The translations under genes were made by a program, and so were the position numbers. From positions 1-39,830 of the forward strand of contig NZ_JAMOHV010000019.1 of assembly GCF_024448505.1 (NCBI RefSeq): a stretch of 39,830 bases of DNA, given 5' to 3'. Below, one piece after another: positions 26,182-34,147 of this stretch; positions within the stretch are counted from its first letter, which is position 1; every line of letters begins with the position of its first letter. The notes below the pieces were generated by a model, which was not told the DNA's origin, ran no database searches, and saw only the letters and a program-made list of their open reading frames with translations. Source of the DNA: Stutzerimonas degradans (GTDB lineage Bacteria; Pseudomonadota; Gammaproteobacteria; Pseudomonadales; Pseudomonadaceae).

Positions 26182-27615
26182 ATGCGTTTACAGTCCGTGG
26201 GAACACTTGAGTACGCTCACCCCAGTTTCGTCGATTACTTTCTCGCCAGCGTCCGCCTGATCCACGGCCTGACGGCCATTCTGCCGGGCTTGCTGCTGCT
26301 GATGTTCCTGCAGGACCTGCCGGCCGGTGGCGGTGCGTTCAGCGCCTTCCTGATGTTCTTCGGCGTGCTGAGCATCGTCATCTTCCAGTCGGTCGGCATC
26401 TACAGCGAGGAAGTGTTCAGCACCCTGCTGCGCTTTCGCATCATGCTGCTGGCCTGGGCTGCGGCGTTCAGCCTGCTGATTTTCATGCACCAGGGCATGG
26501 GCCTGTTCAGCTACCTGGACGCCGAGCATCTGGCGTTCTGGTTCGTCACCAGCGCGGTGCTGTTCGGCGCCGAGCGTCTGGCGATGCTCGCCCTGTTTCG
26601 CCGTCTGATGGCGCGCGGCATGTACCTGCAGAACGCGGTGATCCTCGGTGGCACGGAGAACGGCCAGCGCGTCGCCGAATACCTGCAGCACAACCGCGAC
26701 ATCCGCACTGGCGTGCTCGGCTTCATCGACGACCGCCTGGAGCGCCTGCCGAGCGAACTGTGCAACCTGCCGCTGCTGGGTAACACCCGTGATCTGGAGC
26801 GCATGATTCGCGAAGAAAAGGTCACTCAGGTGCTGGTCGCCTTGCCCTGGTTCGCTGACAGCCGCATCGGCCAGGTCATCAATGAACTGCGCAAGCTGCC
26901 GGTCAACGTGCTGCTGGTGCCGGACATGGTCGCCTTCCGCCACGCCAACAAGCGCATCACCGAAGTCGCTGGTCTGCCGACGCTGATCGCCTCGGACCTG
27001 CCGCTGCGCGGCTGGTCGCCGCTGTTCAAGCGTCTGGAAGACCTCGTGCTGTCCAGCATCGCCCTGCTGGCCGCCGCGCCGGTGATGCTGCTGATCGCGC
27101 TGGCGATCAAGCTCGATTCGCGCGGGCCGGTGTTCTTCAAGCAGAAGCGCTACGGCTACAACAACCGGCTGATCGAGGTGTTCAAGTTCCGCTCGATGTA
27201 CCACGAGAAGAGCGACGCCAACGCCGACCGCCAGACCACGCGCCACGACGACCGCATCACCCGCGTCGGCCGCTTCATCCGCAAGACCAGCCTCGACGAG
27301 CTGCCGCAGCTGATCAACGTGTTCCTGGGCAGCATGTCGATGGTCGGTCCGCGTCCGCACGCCACTGCCACCAAAGCCGCCGGCGTGCTGTTCGAGGATG
27401 CCGTGGCCGAATACTCGGCACGCCACCGGGTCAAGCCAGGCATCACCGGCTGGGCGCAGATCAACGGCTATCGCGGTGAAACCGACACCCTCGAAAAGAT
27501 CGAAAAACGCGTCGAGTACGACCTGGACTACATCGAACGCTGGTCGGTCTGGTTCGATCTTTACATCCTCTTTCGCACCGTTCCGGCGCTGCTCTTCAAC
27601 AAAGACGTCTACTGA
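26182..27615 (+). CDS. Undecaprenyl-phosphate sugar phosphotransferase starting EPS synthesis (WcaJ-like)
   Basis: A 477-residue polyprenyl glycosylphosphotransferase, the enzyme that puts the first sugar-1-phosphate (often glucose) on undecaprenyl phosphate. Four to five N-terminal membrane segments (for example LTAILPGLLLLMFLQ and LLAWAAAFSLLIFM) are followed by a cytoplasmic nucleotide-binding-like region (AVILGGTENGQRVAEYL). The C-terminal catalytic bacterial-transferase domain starts near residue 282: KRLEDLVLSSIALLAAAP, FKFRSMY, RKTSLDELPQLINV, SMVGPRPHA, KPGITGWAQINGYRGET. ATG 26182 has GGAAGGGAG upstream. It opens the cluster and lies 160 bases before wzb. The sugar cannot be read directly. 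Confidence 0.93.
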   Translation: MRLQSVGTLEYAHPSFVDYFLASVRLIHGLTAILPGLLLLMFLQDLPAGGGAFSAFLMFFGVLSIVIFQSVGIYSEEVFSTLLRFRIMLLAWAAAFSLLIFMHQGMGLFSYLDAEHLAFWFVTSAVLFGAERLAMLALFRRLMARGMYLQNAVILGGTENGQRVAEYLQHNRDIRTGVLGFIDDRLERLPSELCNLPLLGNTRDLERMIREEKVTQVLVALPWFADSRIGQVINELRKLPVNVLLVPDMVAFRHANKRITEVAGLPTLIASDLPLRGWSPLFKRLEDLVLSSIALLAAAPVMLLIALAIKLDSRGPVFFKQKRYGYNNRLIEVFKFRSMYHEKSDANADRQTTRHDDRITRVGRFIRKTSLDELPQLINVFLGSMSMVGPRPHATATKAAGVLFEDAVAEYSARHRVKPGITGWAQINGYRGETDTLEKIEKRVEYDLDYIERWSVWFDLYILFRTVPALLFNKDVY

Positions 27616-27622
27616 TCCGCAT

Positions 27623-27675
27623 GCGCCCGCCGGGCCGCGTTTCATGGGCAGCGATGCCCAGGGCGCGGCGGGCGC
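27623..27675 (+). other. Structured intercistronic element upstream of wzb
   Basis: A perfect 10-bp GC inverted repeat (GCGCCCGCCG at 27623-27632, CGGCGGGCGC at 27666-27675) encloses a 6-bp hairpin TGGGCA/TGCCCA closed by a GCGA (GNRA) tetraloop (27645-27660). It begins 8 bases past the transferase stop. There is no T tract and a ribosome site follows at once, so it looks like an RNA processing, stability or translation-control element rather than a terminator. Confidence 0.6.
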
Positions 27676-27690
27676 GGCAGGAAGGAACTA

Positions 27691-27783
27691 ATGAATCCCA
27701 CCACTATCTCACTTTGGCGTTCAGCACCGGCGGGCTCCGCCGTGGCCGGCAACCAGCCGGAAAGGCGGAACGCACATGTTTGA
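27691..27783 (+). CDS. Possible 30-residue leader ORF coupled to wzb
   Basis: ATG 27691 has a strong AGGAAGGA site just upstream and opens a 30-codon frame (MNPTTISLWRSAPAGS..., ending RRNAHV) whose stop at 27783 lies inside wzb, overlapping its start by 8 bases. The layout suggests translational coupling. The peptide has no recognisable domain, and several codons are unlike neighbouring genes, so it may be a regulatory leader rather than a functional protein, or not translated at all. Confidence 0.4.
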   Translation: MNPTTISLWRSAPAGSAVAGNQPERRNAHV

Positions 27784-28213
27784 AAACATCTTGATCGTCT
27801 GTGTCGGAAACATCTGCCGCAGCCCCACAGCGCAGGCGTTGCTGACCCACAGACTCAGCGGACAAGGCCTGACGATCGGTTCGGCAGGTATCGGTGCATT
27901 AGTAGGTAACCCGATGGACAAAACCGCGCATGACGTACTGCAGGAGCACGGATTGGACTTCACCGCCCACCGCGCCCGCCAGGTCGACAGTCACATGCTG
28001 CACGACGCCGACCTCATCCTGGCGATGGAACACAGCCATATCCAGCACATCCGCCAGATCGCGCCGGAAGTGCATGGCAAGACATTCCTGATCGGCAAGT
28101 GGCAGGACGAGCTAGAGATCCCCGATCCCTATCGCCAGTCCCGGCCCGCCTTTGAACACGTACACACGCTTCTGACGCAAGCCGTCGAAAGCTGGCTTCC
28201 TTACCTGAAATAA
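27776..28213 (+). CDS. wzb: Low-molecular-weight protein-tyrosine phosphatase (Wzb-like)
   Basis: A 145-residue cytoplasmic phosphatase. The active-site loop C-x5-R is C9-VGNIC-R15 in CVGNICRSPT; the general acid is D117 in DPYR. Both fit the LMW-PTP family at its usual length. In capsule and exopolysaccharide systems Wzb dephosphorylates the Wzc kinase, cycling polymer assembly, and Wzc follows here after 15 bases. Its ATG overlaps the end of a small ORF and has an AAGGCGGA site. No sign of damage. Confidence 0.94.
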   Translation: MFENILIVCVGNICRSPTAQALLTHRLSGQGLTIGSAGIGALVGNPMDKTAHDVLQEHGLDFTAHRARQVDSHMLHDADLILAMEHSHIQHIRQIAPEVHGKTFLIGKWQDELEIPDPYRQSRPAFEHVHTLLTQAVESWLPYLK

Positions 28214-28228
28214 GAAGAAGGAACTTCG

Positions 28229-30442
28229 ATGACAACCATGCCCCGCCCGATCTATGAAACCAAAGAGGACAAGGACATCGACCTGGCCCACCTCTTTGAC
28301 ACCTTCCTCAACAACCGTGCGCTGATCATGGGGATCACCGGTTTCTTCGCCGCGCTGGGCATCGCCTACGCGCTGCTGTCGACCCCGGTGTATCTCGCCA
28401 GCGCGATGATCCAGATCGAACCGAAGAACGGCCTGCCCAGCCTGACCGACGTGGTCAACACCAACCCACCGGTTTCGCCGGCGCAGACCGAGATCGCCCT
28501 GCTGAAATCCCGCTCGGTGGTGGGTGGCGCGGTACAAAGTCTGAATCTGGACATCATCATCGAGCCGCATCATTTCCCGATCATCGGCGGCTTCATGGCA
28601 CGCCGCTTCGAGCCCAAGGAAGAAGGCGAGCTGGGCTGGTACCCGGACGGCTTCGAGTCCTACGCCTGGGGCGGCGAACAGCTGAAGATCACGCAGCTGG
28701 ACGTGCCGGATCAGCTGCACGGTGAGGAACTGGTACTGGAGGCCGCGGAAAACAATGGCTTCATCCTGCGCGACCCGGACGACGAAGTCGTGGTCCAGGG
28801 CGTGGTCGGCGAGCCGGTGGAAACCGAGGAATTCCGCGTCAACGTGGAGAAGCTGATCGCCCGTCCCGGCACCACCTTCACGGTGATCAAGAACCGCACC
28901 TACAACACCACCGAAAGCTACCAGCAGCGCCTGTCGGCCGCTGAACACGGCAAGCAGTCCGGCATCGTCAACGTGACGCTGGAGGACACTGACCCGGAAG
29001 AAGCGGTCCGCGTACTAGAAGAAGTCGCGCAGCGCTATGTCGAGCAGAACGTCGCGCGCAACGCGGCCGAAGCCACGCAGAGCCTGGAGTTCCTCAACGA
29101 GCAGGTGCCGGCTGTGCGCAAGCAGCTTGAGGCTGCCCAGACTGCACTGAACAAGTACCAGACCGGCTCCAAGACCGTCGACATCACCGCCGAAACCCAG
29201 TCGGTGCTCGACCGCATCGTCGATCTGGAAGCGCAGATTTCCGAGCAGAACCTCAAGCGTACCGAGATGGAGCGCCGCTTCACCCGTCAGCACCCGAACT
29301 TCCAGGCGCTGATCAACCAGATCAACCAACTGCAGACGCAGAAGGCTGAACTGGAGAAGCAGATCGGCACCCTGCCGTCGACCCAGCAGGAACTACTGCG
29401 TCTGAACCGCGACGTCGAAGTGTCTTCGGAAACCTACTCGATGCTGCTGAACAAGACCCAGGAGCTGGACATCATCCGCGCCGGCACCGTGGGCAACGTG
29501 CGCATCATCGACCACGCTGCCGCCGACCTGGAGAACCCGGTCAAGCCGAACAAGCCGCTGCTGGTCATCGTCGCCACCCTGCTCGGCGGGCTCCTCGCCG
29601 TGGCGTTCGTCTACGTGCGTGAGGCACTCAAGCGCGGCGTGGAGAACCCGGAAGACATCGAGCGCGCGGGCACCCCGGTTTACGCGGCGATTCCGTTCAG
29701 CGAGAAGCAGGCCGGTCTGGAGAAGCGCCTGGCCAACTTCAAGCGCGACAAGAGCACGGCCTCCTACCTGCTGACGGTCAACGACCCGGCCGATCTCGCC
29801 ACCGAAGCCATGCGCAGCCTGCGTACCAGCCTGCACTTCGCGATGATCGAGGCGAAGAACAACGTGCTGATGATCACCGGCCCGAGCCCGGCAGTCGGCA
29901 AGTCGTTCGTCACCACCAACCTGGCCGCGGTCATCGCCCAATCCGGCAAGCGCGTGCTGCTGGTGGACGCCGACATGCGCAAGGGTTACCTGCACAAGGT
30001 CATGCGTGCCGACGGTGAAAAGGGACTGTCCGATATCCTCTCCGGCCGCATCACCCTGTTCGATGCGATCCAGAAGACCCAGCTGAACAACCTGCACGTG
30101 ATCAGCCACGGCCAGTTGCCGCCGAACCCGTCGGAACTGCTGATGCACGAGAACTTCGCGCGGTTCGTCAAAGAAATCAGCACCATGTACGACCTGGTGA
30201 TCTTCGACACGCCGCCGATCCTCGCCGTCACCGACGCCGCACTGGTCGGCAGCCAGGCCGGTACCACGCTGATGGTCACCCGCTACGGCATGAACGGCAT
30301 CAAGGAAATCGAGGCCGCCAAGCGCCGCCTCGAGCAGAACGGCCTGCTGGTCAAGGGCGTGATCTTCAACGCAGTGATCCGCAAAGCCTCCACCTACGGC
30401 GAGTACGGTTACTACCAGTACGAATACGTAAGCAACAAATGA
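28229..30442 (+). CDS. wzc: Polysaccharide co-polymerase tyrosine kinase (Wzc-like)
   Basis: A 737-residue BY-kinase fused to a chain-length (Wzz) domain. Membrane helix one is at about 33-52 (MGITGFFAALGIAYALL), a large periplasmic helical domain follows, and helix two is at about 444-465 after the Pro-rich ENPVKPNKP. The cytoplasmic kinase has Walker A GPSPAVGKS at 551-559, Walker A' VLLVDADMRKG and Walker B VIFDTPPIL. The C-terminal Tyr cluster has six Tyr in the last 15 residues (723, 726, 728, 729, 731, 733). It controls polymer length and pairs with Wza for export and Wzb for dephosphorylation. ATG 28229 has AAGGAA upstream. Confidence 0.95.
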   Translation: MTTMPRPIYETKEDKDIDLAHLFDTFLNNRALIMGITGFFAALGIAYALLSTPVYLASAMIQIEPKNGLPSLTDVVNTNPPVSPAQTEIALLKSRSVVGGAVQSLNLDIIIEPHHFPIIGGFMARRFEPKEEGELGWYPDGFESYAWGGEQLKITQLDVPDQLHGEELVLEAAENNGFILRDPDDEVVVQGVVGEPVETEEFRVNVEKLIARPGTTFTVIKNRTYNTTESYQQRLSAAEHGKQSGIVNVTLEDTDPEEAVRVLEEVAQRYVEQNVARNAAEATQSLEFLNEQVPAVRKQLEAAQTALNKYQTGSKTVDITAETQSVLDRIVDLEAQISEQNLKRTEMERRFTRQHPNFQALINQINQLQTQKAELEKQIGTLPSTQQELLRLNRDVEVSSETYSMLLNKTQELDIIRAGTVGNVRIIDHAAADLENPVKPNKPLLVIVATLLGGLLAVAFVYVREALKRGVENPEDIERAGTPVYAAIPFSEKQAGLEKRLANFKRDKSTASYLLTVNDPADLATEAMRSLRTSLHFAMIEAKNNVLMITGPSPAVGKSFVTTNLAAVIAQSGKRVLLVDADMRKGYLHKVMRADGEKGLSDILSGRITLFDAIQKTQLNNLHVISHGQLPPNPSELLMHENFARFVKEISTMYDLVIFDTPPILAVTDAALVGSQAGTTLMVTRYGMNGIKEIEAAKRRLEQNGLLVKGVIFNAVIRKASTYGEYGYYQYEYVSNK

Positions 30443-30448
30443 CGCAAC

Positions 30449-30536
30449 GGCACCGCGGCCCGAGGTCTGCGGTGCCTGTCCGCGCCGCATAGTCGGCCCA
30501 ATTTTCCCGTTCCCCGCTGCGAGGCTGCGTGCCTCG
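30449..30536 (+). other. Two hairpins between wzc and the GH5 gene
   Basis: GGCACCGC/GCGGTGCC (30449-30456 and 30469-30476, perfect 8-bp stem, 12-base loop) begins 6 bases after the wzc stop. A second stem, CGAGGC/GCCTCG (30520-30525 and 30531-30536, 5-base loop), precedes the GH5 start. Neither has a T tract. They may mark RNA processing or lower expression of the downstream genes. Confidence 0.5.
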
Positions 30537-30572
30537 GCGGACCTCCTTTTGCCGATCGACAGGTGTAACGCA

Positions 30573-31646
30573 ATGACGCTCCACTCCCGCCCGCGACCGA
30601 AACAGGCGACACGACTGGCTGCCGCCCTCGCTGCGCTGCTGCTCGTGGCCCTGCCCGTGCAGGCGGCCGAGGACGCGCAGCGCGGTATCGACCTGATCGG
30701 CGTGAACCTGTCCGGCGCCGGTTTCGCACCGCACGTCGTGCCAGGCAAGAACGGCACGCACTACTTCTATCCCGAGAAAAAGCACTTCGCCTACTACCGC
30801 CAGCAAGGCATCCGCCTGATTCGCTTCCCGTTCCTCTGGGAGCGCGTGCAGCACCGCCAGGGCGAAGGGCTGAACTTCGACCAGGTGCGCCTGCTGAAGA
30901 AGACCCTCGACCTGGCCATGCAGCATGACCAGAAGGTCATCCTCGACATGCACAACTACGGCCGCTACCAGGGCGAGCTGATCGGCTCGGCGGCGGTGCC
31001 CTACGCCGCGTACGCCGATATCTGGCGCAAGCTCGCCGAGCGCTTCAAGGACCATCCGGCGCTGTACGGCTACGACATCATGAACGAACCGCATGGCACC
31101 GTCGGGCTCTGGCCCGGCGCGGCGCAGGCGGCGGTCGATGCCATCCGCGAGGTGGACGGGCAGACGCTGATCTTCATCGAGGGCGAGCGCTGGGCCAGCG
31201 CCTACCACTGGCCACTGGTGAACGCCAACCTGCTGATCGACGATCCGGCCGGGCGCATCGTCTACGAAGCGCACCTGTATTTCGACGAGGACTTCTCCGG
31301 CAAGTACCTGCCGGGCAAGAGCCGCAAGATCGACCCCATGCTCGGCGTGGAGCGCGCCCGGCCATTCGTCGAATGGCTGCAGAAGCACGGCCAGAAGGGC
31401 TTTCTCGGTGAATACGGGATTCCCGACGACAACCCCGAGGCGGCGGTGGCGATGGACAACCTGCTCGCCTACCTCAACCAACACTGCATACCCAGCGCCT
31501 ACTGGGCCGGCGGCCCGGGCTGGGGCCGCTACAAGCTGGCGGTCGAGCCGCGCAAAGGCCAGGACCGCCCGCAGATGGCGCTCATGCGCAAGCACCTCGC
31601 TAACGATTGCACGGCCATCGGCCCCGCGCCCGCTAACCGGCCCTGA
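30573..31646 (+). CDS. Secreted glycoside hydrolase family 5 glycanase
   Basis: A 357-residue enzyme with a signal peptide (about 1-31, ALAALLLVALPVQAA) and a single GH5 (cellulase-type TIM barrel) domain. Conserved points are R84 in RLIRFPF, H127 in DMHNYG, acid/base E172 in MNEPHG, H234-x-Y236 in YEAHLYF and nucleophile E280 in LGEYG. GH5 enzymes cut beta-linked glucans or mannans. Encoded inside the EPS cluster, it most likely acts in the periplasm on the polymer made here, as BcsZ and PslG do in other matrix systems. ATG 30573 with AGGTG 7 bases upstream is preferred to TTG 30549. Exact substrate unknown. Confidence 0.9.
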   Translation: MTLHSRPRPKQATRLAAALAALLLVALPVQAAEDAQRGIDLIGVNLSGAGFAPHVVPGKNGTHYFYPEKKHFAYYRQQGIRLIRFPFLWERVQHRQGEGLNFDQVRLLKKTLDLAMQHDQKVILDMHNYGRYQGELIGSAAVPYAAYADIWRKLAERFKDHPALYGYDIMNEPHGTVGLWPGAAQAAVDAIREVDGQTLIFIEGERWASAYHWPLVNANLLIDDPAGRIVYEAHLYFDEDFSGKYLPGKSRKIDPMLGVERARPFVEWLQKHGQKGFLGEYGIPDDNPEAAVAMDNLLAYLNQHCIPSAYWAGGPGWGRYKLAVEPRKGQDRPQMALMRKHLANDCTAIGPAPANRP

Positions 31647-31666
31647 CTTTTTCTGGAGTGATCAAC

Positions 31667-32854
31667 ATGAAATTCGGACTGCTTTGGCACTCGTACTCTT
31701 CCGGCAATCTCGGCGTCGGCGCGCTGAGCATTTCCAACATGCTGCTGATCGACGAGGCGGCGCGTAAATGTGGCATCACCCCTGAATTCCTCATCATCGG
31801 TTCGTCGGGCCCCTGCGATTACCCGCCGTCGACCGAGCGCTTCAAGTACGAATTCATCGAGTTCAACGAGCAGAACCTGCTGAAGAACCCGCACGGCCTG
31901 TACCGGGCGATCGCCTCGTGCGACGCGATCTTCGATATCGGCGAGGGCGACAGCTTCTCCGATATCTACGGTGCCAAGCGGCTGATCAAGCTGCTGGTGA
32001 GCAAGGGCATGGCGTTGGGTGCACGGGTGCCGCTGATCCTCTCGCCGCAGACCATCGGCCCGTTCAAGTCGGGCTGGGGCACCAAGGCGTCGGCCTGGGT
32101 AATGAAGAAGAGCACGCTGGTGTTCGCCCGCGATCACCAGTCGTTCGATGTGCTCAAGCAGCTCGGCATCGTTAACCGTGACGAGGTGATCGACGTCGCC
32201 TTCCACCTTCCCTTCGAGCGCCAGGTACGCGAGCGTCAGCCGGACCGGCTGGCCATCGGCATCAGCGTTTCGGCGCTGCTGCATCACGGCGGCTACGAAG
32301 GCAGCGCCAACCAGTTCGGCCTGCGTGCCGATTACAAGCAGCTCACCGATGAGCTGATCCGCGCGCTGCTGGCACGCGGCCATGAGGTGCATCTGGTGCC
32401 GCACGTGATCCCCATCGGCTTTCCCGCCGAAGACGACTACACGGTATCCCTGCAACTGCAGCAGCGTTATCCGGAGCTGAAACTGGCGCCGCGCTTCAAG
32501 GGGCCGATCGAGGCAAAGTCGTACATCAGCGGGCTGGACTTCTTCGTCGGCGCGCGCATGCACGCAACCATCGCCGCCTTCTCTGCCGGCGTGCCGGTGG
32601 TGCCGCTGGCCTATAGCCGCAAATTCTCCGGACTCTACCAGTCGCTCGACTACCACCGCGTGGTGGACCTCAAGACCGAGTCGACCGCCAGCGCACTGGA
32701 AGCGGTGCTGGAGTACCTGGACAACCGCGAGCAGCTGAAAGCGGAAGTCGCCGCCAGCGGCGCGATCATCCGCCGCAAGCTCGATGCCTACAGCCTCGGG
32801 CTCGAGCAGATCCTGGTTTCGCTGAACCAGGGCCAGCCTGCGTACCAGAGATAA
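31667..32854 (+). CDS. Polysaccharide pyruvyl transferase family protein
   Basis: A 395-residue protein of the PS_pyruv_trans family, which adds ketal-linked pyruvate from phosphoenolpyruvate to sugars, giving acidic polymers. Visible family features are the N-terminal WHSYSSGNLGVGALSISNM, FDIGEGDSFSDIYG, LSPQTIGPF, FARDHQSFDVLKQLG and the C-terminal FFVGARMHATIAAFSAGVPVVPLAYSRK. ATG 31667 is chosen because TGGAG lies 8 bases upstream; GTG 31658 would overlap that site. It is 20 bases after the GH5 gene and 2 bases before the flippase gene, so tightly in the operon. Some family members lack shown activity, so the reaction is inferred. Confidence 0.88.
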   Translation: MKFGLLWHSYSSGNLGVGALSISNMLLIDEAARKCGITPEFLIIGSSGPCDYPPSTERFKYEFIEFNEQNLLKNPHGLYRAIASCDAIFDIGEGDSFSDIYGAKRLIKLLVSKGMALGARVPLILSPQTIGPFKSGWGTKASAWVMKKSTLVFARDHQSFDVLKQLGIVNRDEVIDVAFHLPFERQVRERQPDRLAIGISVSALLHHGGYEGSANQFGLRADYKQLTDELIRALLARGHEVHLVPHVIPIGFPAEDDYTVSLQLQQRYPELKLAPRFKGPIEAKSYISGLDFFVGARMHATIAAFSAGVPVVPLAYSRKFSGLYQSLDYHRVVDLKTESTASALEAVLEYLDNREQLKAEVAASGAIIRRKLDAYSLGLEQILVSLNQGQPAYQR

Positions 32855-32856
32855 GC

Positions 32857-34086
32857 ATGCGCGACCACGCCCTGATGGGAGTCACCACGGCGGCCCGGAC
32901 TGCCGTGCAGCTGGGCACGCTGTTGATCCTGGCACGGACGCTCGGCCCCACTGACTTCGGGTTCATCTCGATCGTCATTACCTGGTCGACCATCGTCGCG
33001 CTGGTGACCGACTACGGCTTCGGCATGCGCGCGCTGCGCGACATCGGCGCCGAGCGCGAGCGTGCCGGAGCGATCATGTCGGCCAGCCTGGCGGCGAAGA
33101 CGCTGCTGGTGCTGCCGGCGTGCGTGCTCCTGTTGCCGGTGATTCTGTTCGTGCTGGACCTGAGCATGGCCGAGCGCGTGGCCTCGGTGCTGTTCCTGCT
33201 CGGCACGCTGGCCTCGTCGTATGGCGATCTGGCGCTGACGGTGTTTCGCAGCATCGGTCAGTTCCAGCGCGAGACGCGCATTGTGGTCGTCACCGCACTG
33301 ATCCATTTCGTGCTGATCGGGCTGGCCATCGTGCTGCGTAACGATGTGGTCGCAATCGGCCTGGCGTTCCTGGTCTCGCGCCTGATCTATGCGGCCGGCG
33401 CGTTGCGCGCGCTGGCGAAGATCGTCCATCTGGCAGGCATCGTGCGCAATTCCTGGCAGGTGCTGGCCGAACGTTTCAAGAGTTCGACCAGCTTTGCCGT
33501 GGACAGTGGCGCTACCAACATCTTCGCGCAACTGGACGTCATCCTCGTGAACCACCTGGCCGGACGCGAGGCCGCAGGTATCTACTTTGCCGGCTCGCGC
33601 CTGCTGCAGGGCGCGGTACCGTTCAGCGTGCTGCTGGCCAGCGTACATATCCCGCGCTTCGCCTACCGGCTGCACAACCAGAGCCGCGAACTGGTGCGCT
33701 ACGGCGCGCGCATCCTCGGCGAGTACGTCGCGATGGGCCTGATATTCGCCCTCGCCTTCTATTTCATCGGTCCGCTGTTCACCGATTACTTCCTCGGCGC
33801 CAGCTACGCCGAGCTCAACACGCTGTGGCTGGCCTTCGCCTGCTTCACCTTCGCCCGTTTCGTCGCTGCCGGCCTCGGCGTGCAGCTGATGGCGATGGGC
33901 ACCGGCTTCCTGCGCACCTTCGGAATCATCTTCTCCGGGGTGATCACGGTCGCCTGTTACTGGATTTTCATTCCCGGCCACGGGATACAAGCAGCACCTT
34001 GGGTGTCCACTCTGGGCATGGCGGTGCTGACCCTCATTTACGGTTATGCGGTGCAGAACATCTACCGCAGGCAGCGCAACGCATGA
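32857..34086 (+). CDS. Wzx-like lipid-linked oligosaccharide flippase
   Basis: A 409-residue integral membrane protein of the polysaccharide biosynthesis (MOP/MATE-like) superfamily with about twelve helices. The opening segment GVTTAARTAVQLGTLLILARTLGPTDFGFISI is broken only by short loops and is characteristic of Wzx-type flippases, as is YGFGMRALRDIGAERE. It should turn the undecaprenyl-linked repeat unit to the periplasmic side. Its ATG is 2 bases past the pyruvyl transferase stop, with no independent strong ribosome site, implying coupling. Sequence divergence is normal for this family, so the symbol is withheld. Confidence 0.87.
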   Translation: MRDHALMGVTTAARTAVQLGTLLILARTLGPTDFGFISIVITWSTIVALVTDYGFGMRALRDIGAERERAGAIMSASLAAKTLLVLPACVLLLPVILFVLDLSMAERVASVLFLLGTLASSYGDLALTVFRSIGQFQRETRIVVVTALIHFVLIGLAIVLRNDVVAIGLAFLVSRLIYAAGALRALAKIVHLAGIVRNSWQVLAERFKSSTSFAVDSGATNIFAQLDVILVNHLAGREAAGIYFAGSRLLQGAVPFSVLLASVHIPRFAYRLHNQSRELVRYGARILGEYVAMGLIFALAFYFIGPLFTDYFLGASYAELNTLWLAFACFTFARFVAAGLGVQLMAMGTGFLRTFGIIFSGVITVACYWIFIPGHGIQAAPWVSTLGMAVLTLIYGYAVQNIYRRQRNA

Positions 34087-34103
34087 CCGGCATCGTCAAA
34101 CAC

Positions 34104-34127
34104 CGGGACCGCTTCGCGCGCGTCCCG
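34104..34127 (+). other. Hairpin between the flippase and FrhB-like genes
   Basis: CGGGAC and GTCCCG form a perfect 6-bp stem with a 12-base loop 18 bases past the flippase stop. A strong AAGGGAAGG site for the next gene begins 7 bases later. There is no T tract. Confidence 0.4.
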
Positions 34128-34147
34128 CAGCTCAAGGGAAGGCTGGT

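Noticed and set aside
26188..27645. 485-codon minus-strand open frame opposite the sugar phosphotransferase
   Set aside because: Gln/His/Ala-rich antisense translation, while the plus strand holds all catalytic motifs.
30366..31595. 409-codon minus-strand open frame opposite the GH5 gene
   Set aside because: Antisense shadow; the GH5 frame has a signal peptide and catalytic residues.
32788..33990. 400-codon minus-strand open frame opposite the flippase
   Set aside because: Complement of hydrophobic codons yields Gln/Asp/His-rich nonsense.
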